A stretch of 5,064 nucleotides of DNA from the NCBI GenBank assembly GCA_003131985.1, contig PKWH01000284.1:209-5272 (forward strand), in the 5' to 3' direction. This DNA is from Acidobacteriota bacterium (GTDB lineage: Bacteria > Acidobacteriota > Terriglobia > Acidiferrales > UBA7541). Made by a program: the position numbers and the translations under genes. The notes under the pieces are model-generated. The model was not told the DNA's origin, ran no database searches, and saw only the letters and a program-made list of their open reading frames with translations. Positions 1 to 5,064 of this stretch are shown piece by piece (the stretch's first letter is position 1; every line of letters starts with the position of its first letter).

Positions 1-251
1 TTGCGGGCGCCGACGATGGTGAAACCTTCGTCGTAGAGCAGGCGCTTGATTTCGAAAACGGTTTCGATGTCCTCGCGACGATAGAGGCGATGGCCGCTGG
101 GACTTTTCACCGGCTGGAGCGTGGGGAATTCCGTTTCCCAGTAGCGCAGGACGAAAGTTTTTGTGGCGGTTAGGCGGCTGACTTCTCCGATGCGGAAAAG
201 ACTTTTGTCCGGAATGGGAGAAGAAGACGGAGCTTGAGCGGGCGTGGCCAT
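1..251 (-). CDS. MerR-family transcriptional regulator, N-terminal part (cut by left edge)
   Basis: The first 83 codons of a DNA-binding regulator; the rest lies beyond the left edge. After a flexible Ala/Pro/Ser-rich leader (residues 1-15) comes a MerR-type winged helix-turn-helix. LFRIGEVSRLT (about 18-28) is the first helix-turn-helix segment, VLRYWETEFP (34-43) is the characteristic Arg-Tyr-Trp-Glu recognition region, and SGHRLYRREDIE (52-63) is the wing. IKRLLYDEGFTIVGAR (68-83) is the start of the following helices. The wording resembles the MlrA/CarA-like subgroup often seen in Acidobacteria and Deltaproteobacteria, rather than metal-sensing MerR. The effector-binding or dimerisation part is not visible, so the signal and target genes cannot be stated. 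The ATG at 251 is supported by AAGGA five bases upstream (257-261) and is the only ATG available. It lies downstream of the propeller gene on the same strand but is separated by a 113-bp gap. Family assignment is firm; function is unknown. Confidence 0.9.
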   Translation of the reverse strand, partial: MATPAQAPSSSPIPDKSLFRIGEVSRLTATKTFVLRYWETEFPTLQPVKSPSGHRLYRREDIETVFEIKRLLYDEGFTIVGAR

Positions 252-256
252 GGATT

Positions 257-261
257 TCCTT
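257..261 (-). promoter_or_regulatory. Ribosome binding site of the MerR gene
   Basis: AAGGA on the minus strand, followed by a five-base spacer to the ATG at 251. It is the clearest Shine-Dalgarno sequence in the window and fixes the MerR start. The other three genes have weak or no recognisable site. Confidence 0.6.
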
Positions 262-289
262 ATCGTAGGCTGATTTCGCGCAGTGTCAA
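262..289 (-). promoter_or_regulatory. Candidate sigma-70 promoter for the MerR gene
   Basis: On the minus strand a perfect TTGACA (plus-strand 284-289) is followed after 16 bp by TACGAT (262-267), a 4/6 match to the -10 consensus. Transcription from it would begin near position 255, which is inside or downstream of the AAGGA ribosome binding site (257-261) and only a few bases before the ATG at 251. The transcript would then be almost leaderless. So either the match is fortuitous or the gene is translated from a near-leaderless message. The sequence match is seen; promoter activity is inferred. Confidence 0.35.
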
Positions 290-326
290 CCCCTACAAAT
301 ATCGGATAGCGCGTACTTTGCGAAAG

Positions 327-340
327 GCCGACTGATCGGC
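327..340 (-). terminator. Weak hairpin downstream of the propeller gene, possible terminator
   Basis: A 5-bp perfect stem (GCCGA / TCGGC) with a 4-base loop starts about 24 bases after the stop of the propeller gene. On the minus strand it is followed by CTTTCG rather than a real run of T. As an intrinsic terminator it would be weak. It may be chance, but its position between the propeller stop and the MerR promoter region is where a terminator would be expected. Confidence 0.25.
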
Positions 341-364
341 GACTCGAAGGGATTTGTGCGTTTG

Positions 365-1573
365 CTACTCGGCGGGAGGCAGGATATAAACCCGCACACC
401 TTCATCAGAGACGACCCCGAGCAGCTGCCCGTCAGGAGAGATCGCGATTACGTTCCACGGGGCGTGTGTTTGGTATAGCCACGGCGAAATTCCCTTAACC
501 TTTACGCTGTAAATCGCGCTCCGTTTCGAAATGCTATAGACGACAACCCGATCTTGCGACTGGAGTGGATACAGATCAAGACTTCTGTTACTTAACCCTC
601 TCGATCGATCCAAGATTACGGCGAATCTCTCTCCTTGCGTCGAAGTTGCTGTCGTTGACCACGAGGAAAGGTACAGGCCAGCCTCGGGAAGCGTCGAGTT
701 GAATAGCTCGATGCCCTCGACTGTCTGTAACGCCAATTTGCCACCGGCGAAACCCGCAATCGTACTGTCATTCACGAATCCGTAGCCAATCTCCCCCGGC
801 GGTTGGGAATCAAAAACTGAAATCGAATATGGATTCCAATCCCCTCCAACTTTTCTCAGGTAGAACCGTTGAACATTTGACGAACCGCTAACCTGGGCCA
901 GGATGAAATGATCTGAGTATGTTAGATGAGCCTTCGCGACGCGACCGTCATTCCAGGAATCCAGCACGTCAAAAGTGGCTGAGTCCCTCAATTGCGAACG
1001 CCATGTGCCGTGAGAATCGGAGACGCGTGAAAGGAAGGCACGTCCACTCGGTGAAACAAAGGTGTGAGACCGCTCAGTTCTAACGTTGTCCAAATCCCTC
1101 ACTTCATCGAACGATGAGGAATAAAGCGTGATCGTTTGGTCGCTCGACAGGAGCCATTGGCCGGATGCGGTGTACGCAAGGTTTACGCCTACTGAAGAAC
1201 ACGGCCATTCGTGGCTCGCGGTTTGCTGGCCCGTGTGGGCATCAAGAATCGCAAGATGCAAATGGGACGGGACGTTAGTTGCAGGTCCGATTGGCTTGGC
1301 CGGAATTTCATCGGGGGTCAGCCACGCCAGCGCAAGCCGCCGGTCATCGAGAAACTGAATTTTTACTCTGTCACCTCCGATCGTGGCGCGAAAGTATCTG
1401 TACGTCGACAAACTGTAGCCAACCTTTTTCGGTTCGACGGACCATATTGGAGGGTGTTGCGAGAGCGGCTGATTCGTCTGAGCCTTCGAAATCGGCAGCA
1501 GGCACGCCCCAATGCAGAAGAGAATGAAGAGAAGTTTGCTCTGTCGATCAGTTTGCGATTGCGTACCTATCAT
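365..1573 (-). CDS. Secreted WD40-like beta-propeller protein, function unknown
   Basis: A 402-residue predicted exported protein. The N-terminus has a Sec signal peptide: a charged start with Arg10 and Lys13, a hydrophobic core LLFILFCIGACLLP (14-27), and a likely signal peptidase I site after Ser-Lys-Ala31. A Cys at 24 is preceded by Gly-Ala but does not make a good lipobox. The mature part is a series of beta-rich, WD40-like blades with spaced turns: YTASGQWLLSS (134-144), FVSPSGRAFLS (172-182) and, most clearly, AISPDGQLLGVVSDEGVRVY (377-396), a classic last blade. No catalytic motif is visible, so a binding or scaffold role at the cell surface or periplasm is the most one can infer. I associate this architecture with a large family of Acidobacteria proteins of unknown role. 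It begins 34 bp after der on the same strand and could be co-transcribed with it. The ATG at 1573 is the only start ahead of the signal peptide; it has no clear Shine-Dalgarno, only GGAA about 13 bases upstream. GC is about 48% in four 60-base lines counted, well below der, which may mean transfer or relaxed constraint. Confidence 0.8.
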   Translation of the reverse strand: MIGTQSQTDRQSKLLFILFCIGACLLPISKAQTNQPLSQHPPIWSVEPKKVGYSLSTYRYFRATIGGDRVKIQFLDDRRLALAWLTPDEIPAKPIGPATNVPSHLHLAILDAHTGQQTASHEWPCSSVGVNLAYTASGQWLLSSDQTITLYSSSFDEVRDLDNVRTERSHTFVSPSGRAFLSRVSDSHGTWRSQLRDSATFDVLDSWNDGRVAKAHLTYSDHFILAQVSGSSNVQRFYLRKVGGDWNPYSISVFDSQPPGEIGYGFVNDSTIAGFAGGKLALQTVEGIELFNSTLPEAGLYLSSWSTTATSTQGERFAVILDRSRGLSNRSLDLYPLQSQDRVVVYSISKRSAIYSVKVKGISPWLYQTHAPWNVIAISPDGQLLGVVSDEGVRVYILPPAE

Positions 1574-1607
1574 TGAGATTGAAAAATTCCAACCCGCCTT
1601 GTGTTCT

Positions 1608-3017
1608 CTAATCTCGGGGGTCTTTTCTTTCGCGGTGGCGGGAGCCGCGTTGTTTTAGGCGCTGGTTGAAACGGATGGGGGTGCCGGTGAAGTCGAATTT
1701 GGCGCGCAACTGGTTTTCGAGGAAGCGCTGGTAGCTGAAGTGGAGGGGCTTTAGCTGGTTGGTGAAAAGGACGAAGGTGGGCGGGGCGGTGGTGGCTTGG
1801 GTGATGTAGAAAATTTTTACTTCGCGACTGGCGGGAGAGGTGCCGCGGTCGAGGTCCACTTCCTTGAGCCAGCGGTTCAGCTCGCCGGTGGAAATGCGGC
1901 GGTTGCGGGCTTCGACTACGCGATCGATCACGGTGTATAGCCTGTCGATATGCTCGCCGGTTTTTGCGGAGAGGAAAACTACCGGAGCGTAGGAGAGAAA
2001 TTTTAATCGGGCACGAACCAGGGGCTCGTAATCCAGAACGAGCTTGTTCGCGTTCATGCCTGCACTTTTGCCCCCTCGCTTTTTTTCGGCGGAGGATTTT
2101 TCCTGGGCGGCTTCGAGGGCGAGATCCCATTTATTCAGGACGATGATTACGGAGCGGCCGGACTGCTCGGCGTAACTTGCGATGGTGGCGTCGTGCGAGG
2201 TGATGCCGACGGAAGCGTCGGCGACGAGGAGAGCGACATCGGCGCGTTCCAGGTGCTGACGCGCCATGATTACGCTTAATTTTTCGGCGATGAGCTTGGT
2301 CTTTCCTTTGCGGCGAATTCCGGCGGTGTCGAGAAAACGGTACAACTTACCTTTACGATCCAGGACGGTGTCAACGGCATCGCGCGTGGTGCCGGGCTCG
2401 GGCGAGACGATGGAACGTTCGGAGCCTACCAGTTGATTCAGGAGCGTGGATTTTCCGACGTTGGGACGGCCGATGATGGCGATGCTGACGTAAGGCTTTT
2501 CTACGACCACTTCCCCGCGGGGGAAATTTTCGGTGAGGAAATCGAGAAGGGTGTCGAGGCCGAAGCCGTGCTCGGAAGAAATTGGGAAAATTTCGTCGCC
2601 CAATTCGTAGAATTGCGCGGCCATTTCGGCTTGCTTGGGCATGTCAACTTTATTTACCGCGAGGACGGGAGGCTTGCCGGCGCGGCGGAGGAGCAGCGCG
2701 AGCTCTTCGTCGAGAGGAGTGGGGCCGGTGCGGCCGTCGACGACCTGGACGACGCGGGTTGCGTTTTCGATGGCGACGCGAGCCTGGCGCAGAATTTCTC
2801 CGGGGATGCCGGCTTTGTCTTCCGGAACGATTCCGCCGGTGTCTACTACTTGGAATGAGCGTCCTTCCCAGTTTGCGGTGCCGTAGATGCGGTCGCGCGT
2901 GATGCCCGGCTCGTTGGTAACGATGGAGCGACGCGTGCCGGTGAGGCGGTTGAATAGGGTGGACTTGCCCACATTGGGGCGTCCGACGATTACGATGGAT
3001 GGCAGTTTTTCGGTCAT
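1608..3017 (-). CDS. der: Ribosome assembly GTPase Der (EngA)
   Basis: An essential GTPase that acts in maturation of the 50S ribosomal subunit. The signature of the family is present: two GTPase domains in tandem plus a C-terminal KH-like domain. With the ATG at 3017 as residue 1 (469 residues), domain 1 has GRPNVGKS (12-19), Thr40 in the switch I region, DTGG (59-62), NKVD (122-125) and SSEHG (147-151). Domain 2 has GRPNVGKS (183-190), DTAG (230-233), NKWD (295-298) and SAKTG (350-354). The KH-like domain covers roughly 366-450, ending in a basic Arg/Lys-rich tail. All nucleotide-binding motifs are intact. Between NKWD and SAKTG there is a Lys/Glu/Gly-rich insert of about 20 residues relative to E. 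coli Der as I remember it. An in-frame GTG at 3029 would add four residues. I prefer ATG 3017 because GCGGA lies 5-6 bases upstream of it, families usually start close to the first P-loop, and the GTG has no ribosome binding site. It is divergent from dinG and followed after 34 bp by the propeller gene. Confidence 0.97.
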   Translation of the reverse strand: MTEKLPSIVIVGRPNVGKSTLFNRLTGTRRSIVTNEPGITRDRIYGTANWEGRSFQVVDTGGIVPEDKAGIPGEILRQARVAIENATRVVQVVDGRTGPTPLDEELALLLRRAGKPPVLAVNKVDMPKQAEMAAQFYELGDEIFPISSEHGFGLDTLLDFLTENFPRGEVVVEKPYVSIAIIGRPNVGKSTLLNQLVGSERSIVSPEPGTTRDAVDTVLDRKGKLYRFLDTAGIRRKGKTKLIAEKLSVIMARQHLERADVALLVADASVGITSHDATIASYAEQSGRSVIIVLNKWDLALEAAQEKSSAEKKRGGKSAGMNANKLVLDYEPLVRARLKFLSYAPVVFLSAKTGEHIDRLYTVIDRVVEARNRRISTGELNRWLKEVDLDRGTSPASREVKIFYITQATTAPPTFVLFTNQLKPLHFSYQRFLENQLRAKFDFTGTPIRFNQRLKQRGSRHRERKDPRD

Positions 3018-3052
3018 TGAGTTCCGCACCGGATGATGGCGAGGGGAATTAG

Positions 3053-3058
3053 ATTATC
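3053..3058 (-). promoter_or_regulatory. Candidate -10 element for der
   Basis: GATAAT on the minus strand, a 5/6 match to the -10 consensus, lies so that transcription would start about 29 bases before the ATG at 3017. No recognisable -35 box occurs 16-18 bp further upstream (the sequence around 3075-3082 is a poor match). Treat it as a low-confidence candidate. Confidence 0.28.
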
Positions 3059-3114
3059 ATTTCTCGACGCTGAACATAGACTGCTAAAAGTTTGCGAAAA
3101 CGAAAAAACAAGGA

Positions 3115-3186
3115 CTTTCCTCTGGCGCTAAAGCGCATGCAGTGCAGGTCGCCTATGTCGGAGCTAAAGCTCCGACCCCCTGAAAG
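3115..3186. repeat. Pair of REP-like palindromes with GCTAAAGC-type centres
   Basis: Two perfect inverted repeats sit 36 bp apart centre to centre. The first is GCGCT-AA-AGCGC (3125-3136, 5-bp arms). The second is GTCGGAGCT-AA-AGCTCCGAC (3157-3176, 9-bp arms). Both share the core GCTAAAGC with the same AA centre while their outer arms differ, which is the mark of compensated, structure-conserved repeats. The pair is framed by a short outer inverted repeat, CTTTC at 3115-3119 and GAAAG at 3182-3186. No T-run follows either palindrome, and the element lies upstream of both neighbouring genes, so it is not a normal terminator. I recall similar doublets scattered through acidobacterial intergenic regions, comparable to bacterial REP/BIME elements, but could not search for further copies; only this one is in the window. 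Confidence 0.6.
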
Positions 3187-3277
3187 AAATCGATTTGCCA
3201 GCCGCTATATGGACTCCATCGTCTGACGAAAGCATTTCGGTATGCTACTTTAGAGGTTCGATCCTGCGGTTCTGCGA

Positions 3278-5064
3278 ATGCCTAAAGCATCCATCTCGAA
3301 AAAAGCTGCGGCTGAAAAATCCGAGGAAGTGACGATTGAGGATATTTTTGGCCCGGGCGGATTGCTGGAGAAAAGCCATCCGGGGTATGAGTACCGATCG
3401 TCGCAGCTTGAGATGGCCAAGATGGTGGATGAAGCGTTTCAGAAGCGGCAGCACGCCATCATCGAGGCGGGGACCGGGACGGGGAAAACTCTGGCGTACC
3501 TGATTCCTGCGATTCGCAGCGGGCGGCGGGTGGTGATTTCGACGGCGACGAAATCGCTGCAAGAGCAGCTCTTCAATAAGGATGTGCCCTTCCTGCAGAA
3601 ACATTTTGCACCGAATCTGAAAGTGGCGCTGATGAAGGGGCGGAACAATTTTCTTTGCCGCACGAAAGTGAATCAAATGGAGGGGCAGGCGGTGCTGAAA
3701 GGCATCGATGAGATCGACTGGTTCTCGCAGATACGCGATTGGAGCAAGCTGACGGAAACGGGAGATCGCAGCGAGTTGACGTTCTTGCCCGATGACGCGG
3801 AATTGTGGCATCGGATCGATGCGCGCAGCGATCTGTGCACGGGGCAGAAATGCGGCGACTTCAACCGGTGTTTTATTACTGCGATGCACCAGCGGGCGCA
3901 GGAAGCGGACCTGATTATCGTGAACCATCATTTGTTTTTTGCGGACCTGGCGATACGGCAAGACGATTTCGGGTCGATCCTGCCGGAATATTCGGCCGTG
4001 GTGTTCGATGAAGCCCACGAGATTGAAGATGTGGCGAGCGATTACTTTGGGAGGCGGGTTTCGAGCTATCAATTCGAGGAACTTTCGCGAGACACCGAGA
4101 ATATGCTGCGAGTGTTGCGGATCGAAGCGGGGCCGGTTCGCAAGCATTTGACGCGCGTGCGCGAACGCGGGCGGAGCTTTTTCGAGAATTTTCCGGAGCG
4201 CGAGGGGCGGTTCGCGTTTGGCACGGCGGAAAGAAAGACATTTCTGGAGAAGCATCACGAGGCGTTTGACGGATTGGCTGCCGCGGTGAAGCGGATCGAA
4301 ACGGAACTATCGGCGATGACGCCCAAGCCCGAGGAAGTGATCACGCTCGCGCGGCGCGCTGCGGAATTGCGGCGGGAGCTTGAGTTTTTGATGGAGAGCG
4401 AGGAGAAGAGCTACGTCTATTGGTACGAGCGCCGGGGAAAAGGGGTGATTCTGACGGCGACGCCGATTGACGTGAGCGAAATTCTGCGCGAAAAACTTTT
4501 CGAACAATTCGACAGCGTGGTGCTGACGTCGGCAACGCTGGCCGTGGGCAGCAGGTTCGATTATCTGAAGCAGAGGCTGGGGGTGTTGCCGGCTAAGGAA
4601 GTGGTGCTGCCGCAGGAATTCAATTTTCGCGAGCAGGCGCTGCTGTACATTCCGGCGGGAATGCCGGACGTGCGGCATGAGACGTTTTCTGCGCGCTGCG
4701 CGCAGGAAATTGTGAAGCTGCTGGAGATTTCGCAGGGGCGGGCGTTTTGTCTTTTCACCAGTTATGCGCAGATGAGGGACGTTTACCAGCGCGTATCGGG
4801 GCACGTGGGATTTCCGCTGCTTTTGCAGGGGACGGCGCCGAAGTCGGTATTACTGGACAGGTTTCGAACGACGCCGAATGCGGTGCTATTTGCGACCGCC
4901 AGTTTTTGGCAAGGCGTAGATGTGCCGGGAGCGCAACTTTCGTGCGTGATCGTGGATAAGCTGCCGTTTGCGGTTCCGAGCGATCCGATCGTGGCGGCGC
5001 GAGTGCGGGCGTTGCAGGAGGACGGACGGAACGCGTTCGCTGAATATCAAGTTCCGGAGGCGGT
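3278..5064 (+). CDS. dinG: DinG-type ATP-dependent DNA helicase with Fe-S cluster (cut by right edge)
   Basis: An XPD-like superfamily 2 helicase. DinG unwinds DNA 5' to 3' and removes D-loops and R-loops, helping replication past transcription. The frame is open from the ATG at 3278 to the window end (595 full codons, no stop). The N-terminal half has the Q-motif region YEYRSSQLEMA (37-47) and Walker A AGTGTGKT (64-71). Four cysteines, Cys127, Cys187, Cys192 and Cys198, follow; the last three have C-x4-C-x5-C spacing, matching the 4Fe-4S ligands of E. coli DinG as I remember them. DEAH is at 244-247, with NHHLFFADL (216-224) before it. The second motor domain has LTSATL (416-421) and FWQGVDVPG (543-551). 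The final arginine-finger motif (QxxGRxIR type) must lie beyond the edge, perhaps 50-100 residues on. There is no N-terminal exonuclease domain, unlike Firmicutes DinG. An in-frame TAG at 3251-3253 with no other start after it fixes the ATG at 3278 as the most upstream start; no Shine-Dalgarno is evident (AGAGG is about 20 bases away). Confidence 0.95.
   Translation, partial: MPKASISKKAAAEKSEEVTIEDIFGPGGLLEKSHPGYEYRSSQLEMAKMVDEAFQKRQHAIIEAGTGTGKTLAYLIPAIRSGRRVVISTATKSLQEQLFNKDVPFLQKHFAPNLKVALMKGRNNFLCRTKVNQMEGQAVLKGIDEIDWFSQIRDWSKLTETGDRSELTFLPDDAELWHRIDARSDLCTGQKCGDFNRCFITAMHQRAQEADLIIVNHHLFFADLAIRQDDFGSILPEYSAVVFDEAHEIEDVASDYFGRRVSSYQFEELSRDTENMLRVLRIEAGPVRKHLTRVRERGRSFFENFPEREGRFAFGTAERKTFLEKHHEAFDGLAAAVKRIETELSAMTPKPEEVITLARRAAELRRELEFLMESEEKSYVYWYERRGKGVILTATPIDVSEILREKLFEQFDSVVLTSATLAVGSRFDYLKQRLGVLPAKEVVLPQEFNFREQALLYIPAGMPDVRHETFSARCAQEIVKLLEISQGRAFCLFTSYAQMRDVYQRVSGHVGFPLLLQGTAPKSVLLDRFRTTPNAVLFATASFWQGVDVPGAQLSCVIVDKLPFAVPSDPIVAARVRALQEDGRNAFAEYQVPEA

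Larger units (their letters stand above)
3018..3277. other. Divergent intergenic region between der and dinG
   Basis: A 260-bp non-coding stretch holding the upstream regions of both genes. The part next to der is AT-rich (24 of 60 bases G+C at 3061-3120, with an A-rich run near 3097-3109), as expected near promoters. The centre holds the REP-like palindrome pair. On the dinG side I see no strong promoter. TTGCCA at 3195-3200 is a good -35 match without a good -10, and CTGACG (3223-3228) to TACTTT (3246-3251) with a 17-bp spacer is only a weak candidate. No open reading frame here looks coding. Confidence 0.6.

Noticed and set aside
1128..1576. Overlapping plus-strand open frames of 76-121 codons opposite the propeller gene
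   Set aside because: They are antisense to the signal peptide and first blades of a plausible exported protein, show no domain, and have no promoter or ribosome site I can support.
1570..2130. A 186-codon minus-strand open frame overlapping the 3' part of der
   Set aside because: It is a shifted frame of der on the same strand. The product is a low-complexity Arg/Pro/His-rich string, while the der frame carries the conserved Der sequence throughout.
2433..2858. A 141-codon plus-strand open frame opposite der
   Set aside because: Antisense to the first GTPase domain and start of the second; Gly/Ala/Asp/Glu-rich with no family resemblance, so a shadow of der.
3017..3029. GTG at 3029 as the start of der
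   Set aside because: It would add only four residues, has no upstream ribosome site, and the ATG at 3017 has GCGGA at suitable spacing. The choice is not certain.
3157..3176. The strong hairpin read as an intrinsic terminator
   Set aside because: It is followed by CCCC and TGAAAG rather than a T-run, on the other strand it is followed by ATAGGCGA, and it lies upstream of both flanking genes, so no transcript would be expected to end there.
3245..4258. A 337-codon open frame on the minus strand, opposite dinG
   Set aside because: It lies fully antisense to the conserved motifs of the helicase, and its translation is Arg/His/Pro/Gln-rich with no recognisable domain. It is a by-product of the high-GC codon pattern of dinG.
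4307..4804. A 165-codon minus-strand open frame opposite dinG
   Set aside because: Same reasoning: antisense to an intact, recognisable helicase frame, with a biased Arg/His/Gln composition and no motif.

Overview
The window looks like a piece of a chromosome from an Acidobacteriota bacterium (Terriglobia/Koribacter-like). This is inferred from the housekeeping genes, a secreted WD40-like propeller protein of a type I associate with that phylum, and paired GCTAAAGC-centred palindromes of a kind I recall from acidobacterial intergenic DNA. No database search was possible, so the assignment is tentative. There is no sign of a phage, insertion sequence, CRISPR array, tRNA or rRNA.

Layout. The left 3.0 kb is read from the minus strand: der (engA, a tandem GTPase of ribosome assembly; 1608-3017), then after 34 bp a secreted beta-propeller protein of unknown function (365-1573), then after 113 bp the start of a MerR-family regulator that runs off the left edge (1-251). 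A 260-bp intergenic region (3018-3277) carries a pair of REP-like palindromes. From 3278 to the right edge a DinG-type iron-sulfur DNA helicase is read from the plus strand. It has no stop codon before the window ends, so only its first 595 codons are present.

How the genes relate. der and dinG are divergently transcribed housekeeping genes (ribosome maturation; DNA repair and R-loop removal). The propeller gene follows der closely enough to be co-transcribed, but it is clearly lower in GC in the stretches I counted (about 48% against about 65% in der). That suggests a lineage-specific gene placed between two older ones. The MerR gene probably has its own promoter region in the 252-364 gap, where a weak hairpin may also end the upstream transcript.

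I do not see a convincing new multi-gene system here. The items most worth a second look are the palindrome pair between der and dinG, the uncharacterised exported propeller with its divergent composition, and a lysine-rich insert in the second GTPase domain of Der.
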